From positions 1-45,659 of IMG/VR virus record IMGVR_UViG_3300032322_002893: 45,659 bases of DNA, one strand, 5' to 3'. The position numbers and the translations under genes were made by a program. Source of the stretch: a virus. Shown here in pieces: positions 44,988 to 45,659 of the stretch. Below the pieces are notes generated by a model. The model did no database searches. It was not told the origin of the DNA and saw only the letters and a list, made by a program, of their open reading frames with translations. Position 1 is the stretch's first letter. Each line of letters opens with the position of its first letter.

Positions 44988-45659
44988 ACTTAAGTCTTGA
45001 AATATTAAACCAATATGTCGAAGAGGGTTGGGTGGTCAAAAATGACCATCCTTCACTTCCATTATCTATCTACAATTACTCTCGTAAAACACAATACGAA
45101 GGAAAGTGGGATGATGTTACTTTGCAATGTAGGGGAGTTATCACCGAAAATGCAACAGGTAAAGTATTGGTTAGACCTTTCAAGAAATTTTTCAATTATG
45201 AGGAATTGGTGGGGAACAAGTGGAAAGAATCCAAACTTCCTCCTATGTGTGATTATGTTTACATACAAGAAAAACTTGATGGTTCTCTCGGCATACTCTT
45301 CAATTATGAAGGTGAGTGGATAATGTCAACTCGTGGTTCGTTTGTTTCCGAACAAGCAATCAAAGGTCTCGAAATCTTGAAGTCGAAATACAATTTGGAC
45401 TCTTGGTTGAAACATTATGGTTACCTCGTCGAAATAATCTATCCTGAGAATAGAATCGTGGTCGACTATGGTAAAAAAGAGAGGGTGGTATTTCTTTCAG
45501 TTGTAATGAACGAAAGTTATGAATGGGGACCGTTCGATGATAGTGAACAACATTGGACTATATCAAGGTCTATATTCAAGATGAATGGCATAAAAAAAGA
45601 AGATTTGGTTCGAACCGAACAACATTTTAATTTTTCTGAGGACTTATACAAATCTTTGA
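44984..45659 (+). CDS. RNA ligase, T4 Rnl1-like (3' end outside window)
   Basis: The frame from the ATG at 44984 stays open to the window end (225 codons so far). YIQEKLDGSLGILFNY contains the adenylated lysine motif K-x-D-G-S. Ahead of it lie CRGVITENATGKVLVRPFKK and FFNYEE, the R-G and K-F-F-N features typical of T4 RNA ligase 1-type enzymes. Further nucleotidyltransferase motifs include STRGSFVSEQA and YLVEIIYPENRIVVDY (E-x-I/V-x-P-x-N). Such ligases reseal broken tRNAs with a 5' kinase and 3' phosphatase. It overlaps the previous gene by 4 bp. The C-terminal domain is beyond the edge. Confidence 0.9.
   Translation, partial: MNLSLEILNQYVEEGWVVKNDHPSLPLSIYNYSRKTQYEGKWDDVTLQCRGVITENATGKVLVRPFKKFFNYEELVGNKWKESKLPPMCDYVYIQEKLDGSLGILFNYEGEWIMSTRGSFVSEQAIKGLEILKSKYNLDSWLKHYGYLVEIIYPENRIVVDYGKKERVVFLSVVMNESYEWGPFDDSEQHWTISRSIFKMNGIKKEDLVRTEQHFNFSEDLYKSL

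Overview
The window looks like part of a large T4-like tailed phage (myovirus) genome, probably infecting a Bacteroidota (Flavobacterium-like) host. A T4 gp17-type terminase lies beside a gp20-type portal. Genes are packed tightly, often with 4-11 bp overlaps, and switch strand in blocks. There are nine tRNA genes and a tmRNA. The host guess rests on AT-rich DNA, few Shine-Dalgarno sequences before start codons, many TAnnTTTG boxes (the -7 element of Bacteroidota promoters), and a bS21 homologue resembling Bacteroidota bS21. No integrase, rRNA or CRISPR array was seen.

Layout. 1-1169: partial gene, bS21 homologue, virion-type protein. 1194-8778 (minus): morphogenesis block with portal, large terminase, two proline-rich/acidic proteins of scaffold type and small proteins. 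8829-10718 (minus): nucleotidyltransferase/cell-wall-hydrolase fusion and a KTSC protein. 10776-17416: a proteostasis island with a kinase-like protein, Hsp20, ClpC-like unfoldase, HExxH metallopeptidase, M20-type peptidase and tmRNA. 17466-22951: glycosyltransferase, LpxH-like phosphoesterase, a seven-repeat DUF5122 propeller and small proteins. 22993-26992: membrane proteins, two tRNAs, RmlC-like epimerase, DUF2061 protein and a candidate structured RNA. 27014-29863: probable lysis region (M23 protein, lipoprotein, 54-aa holin-like protein, membrane/coiled-coil protein). 30061-34075 (minus): seven tRNAs, FkbM methyltransferase, sulfotransferase-like and DUF6915 proteins. 34187-37362 (plus): HNH nuclease, carbamoyltransferase, ClpP. 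37407-40562 (minus): probable virion proteins, one annexin-like. 40653-42863: two oxygenase-like proteins and an acidic zinc-ribbon protein. 42997-end (plus): phosphoesterase, P-loop kinase and RNA ligase, a likely RNA-repair cassette.

How it may work together. The phage carries much of a ribosome-rescue and proteolysis pathway: tmRNA, a ClpC-like unfoldase with an IGF loop, and ClpP with its catalytic triad intact. It also has its own bS21, tRNAs and RNA-repair enzymes, so control of translation is a theme. Two promoter classes are visible. TAnnTTTG boxes precede bS21, ClpP, the M20 peptidase, tmRNA and several enzymes. A TATTTAT motif, usually 4-17 nt before the start codon, precedes many structural or probable virion genes and is a good candidate for a phage late promoter. 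The most unusual single object is a tRNA-Leu(UAA) gene whose anticodon loop holds a 26-nt insertion.
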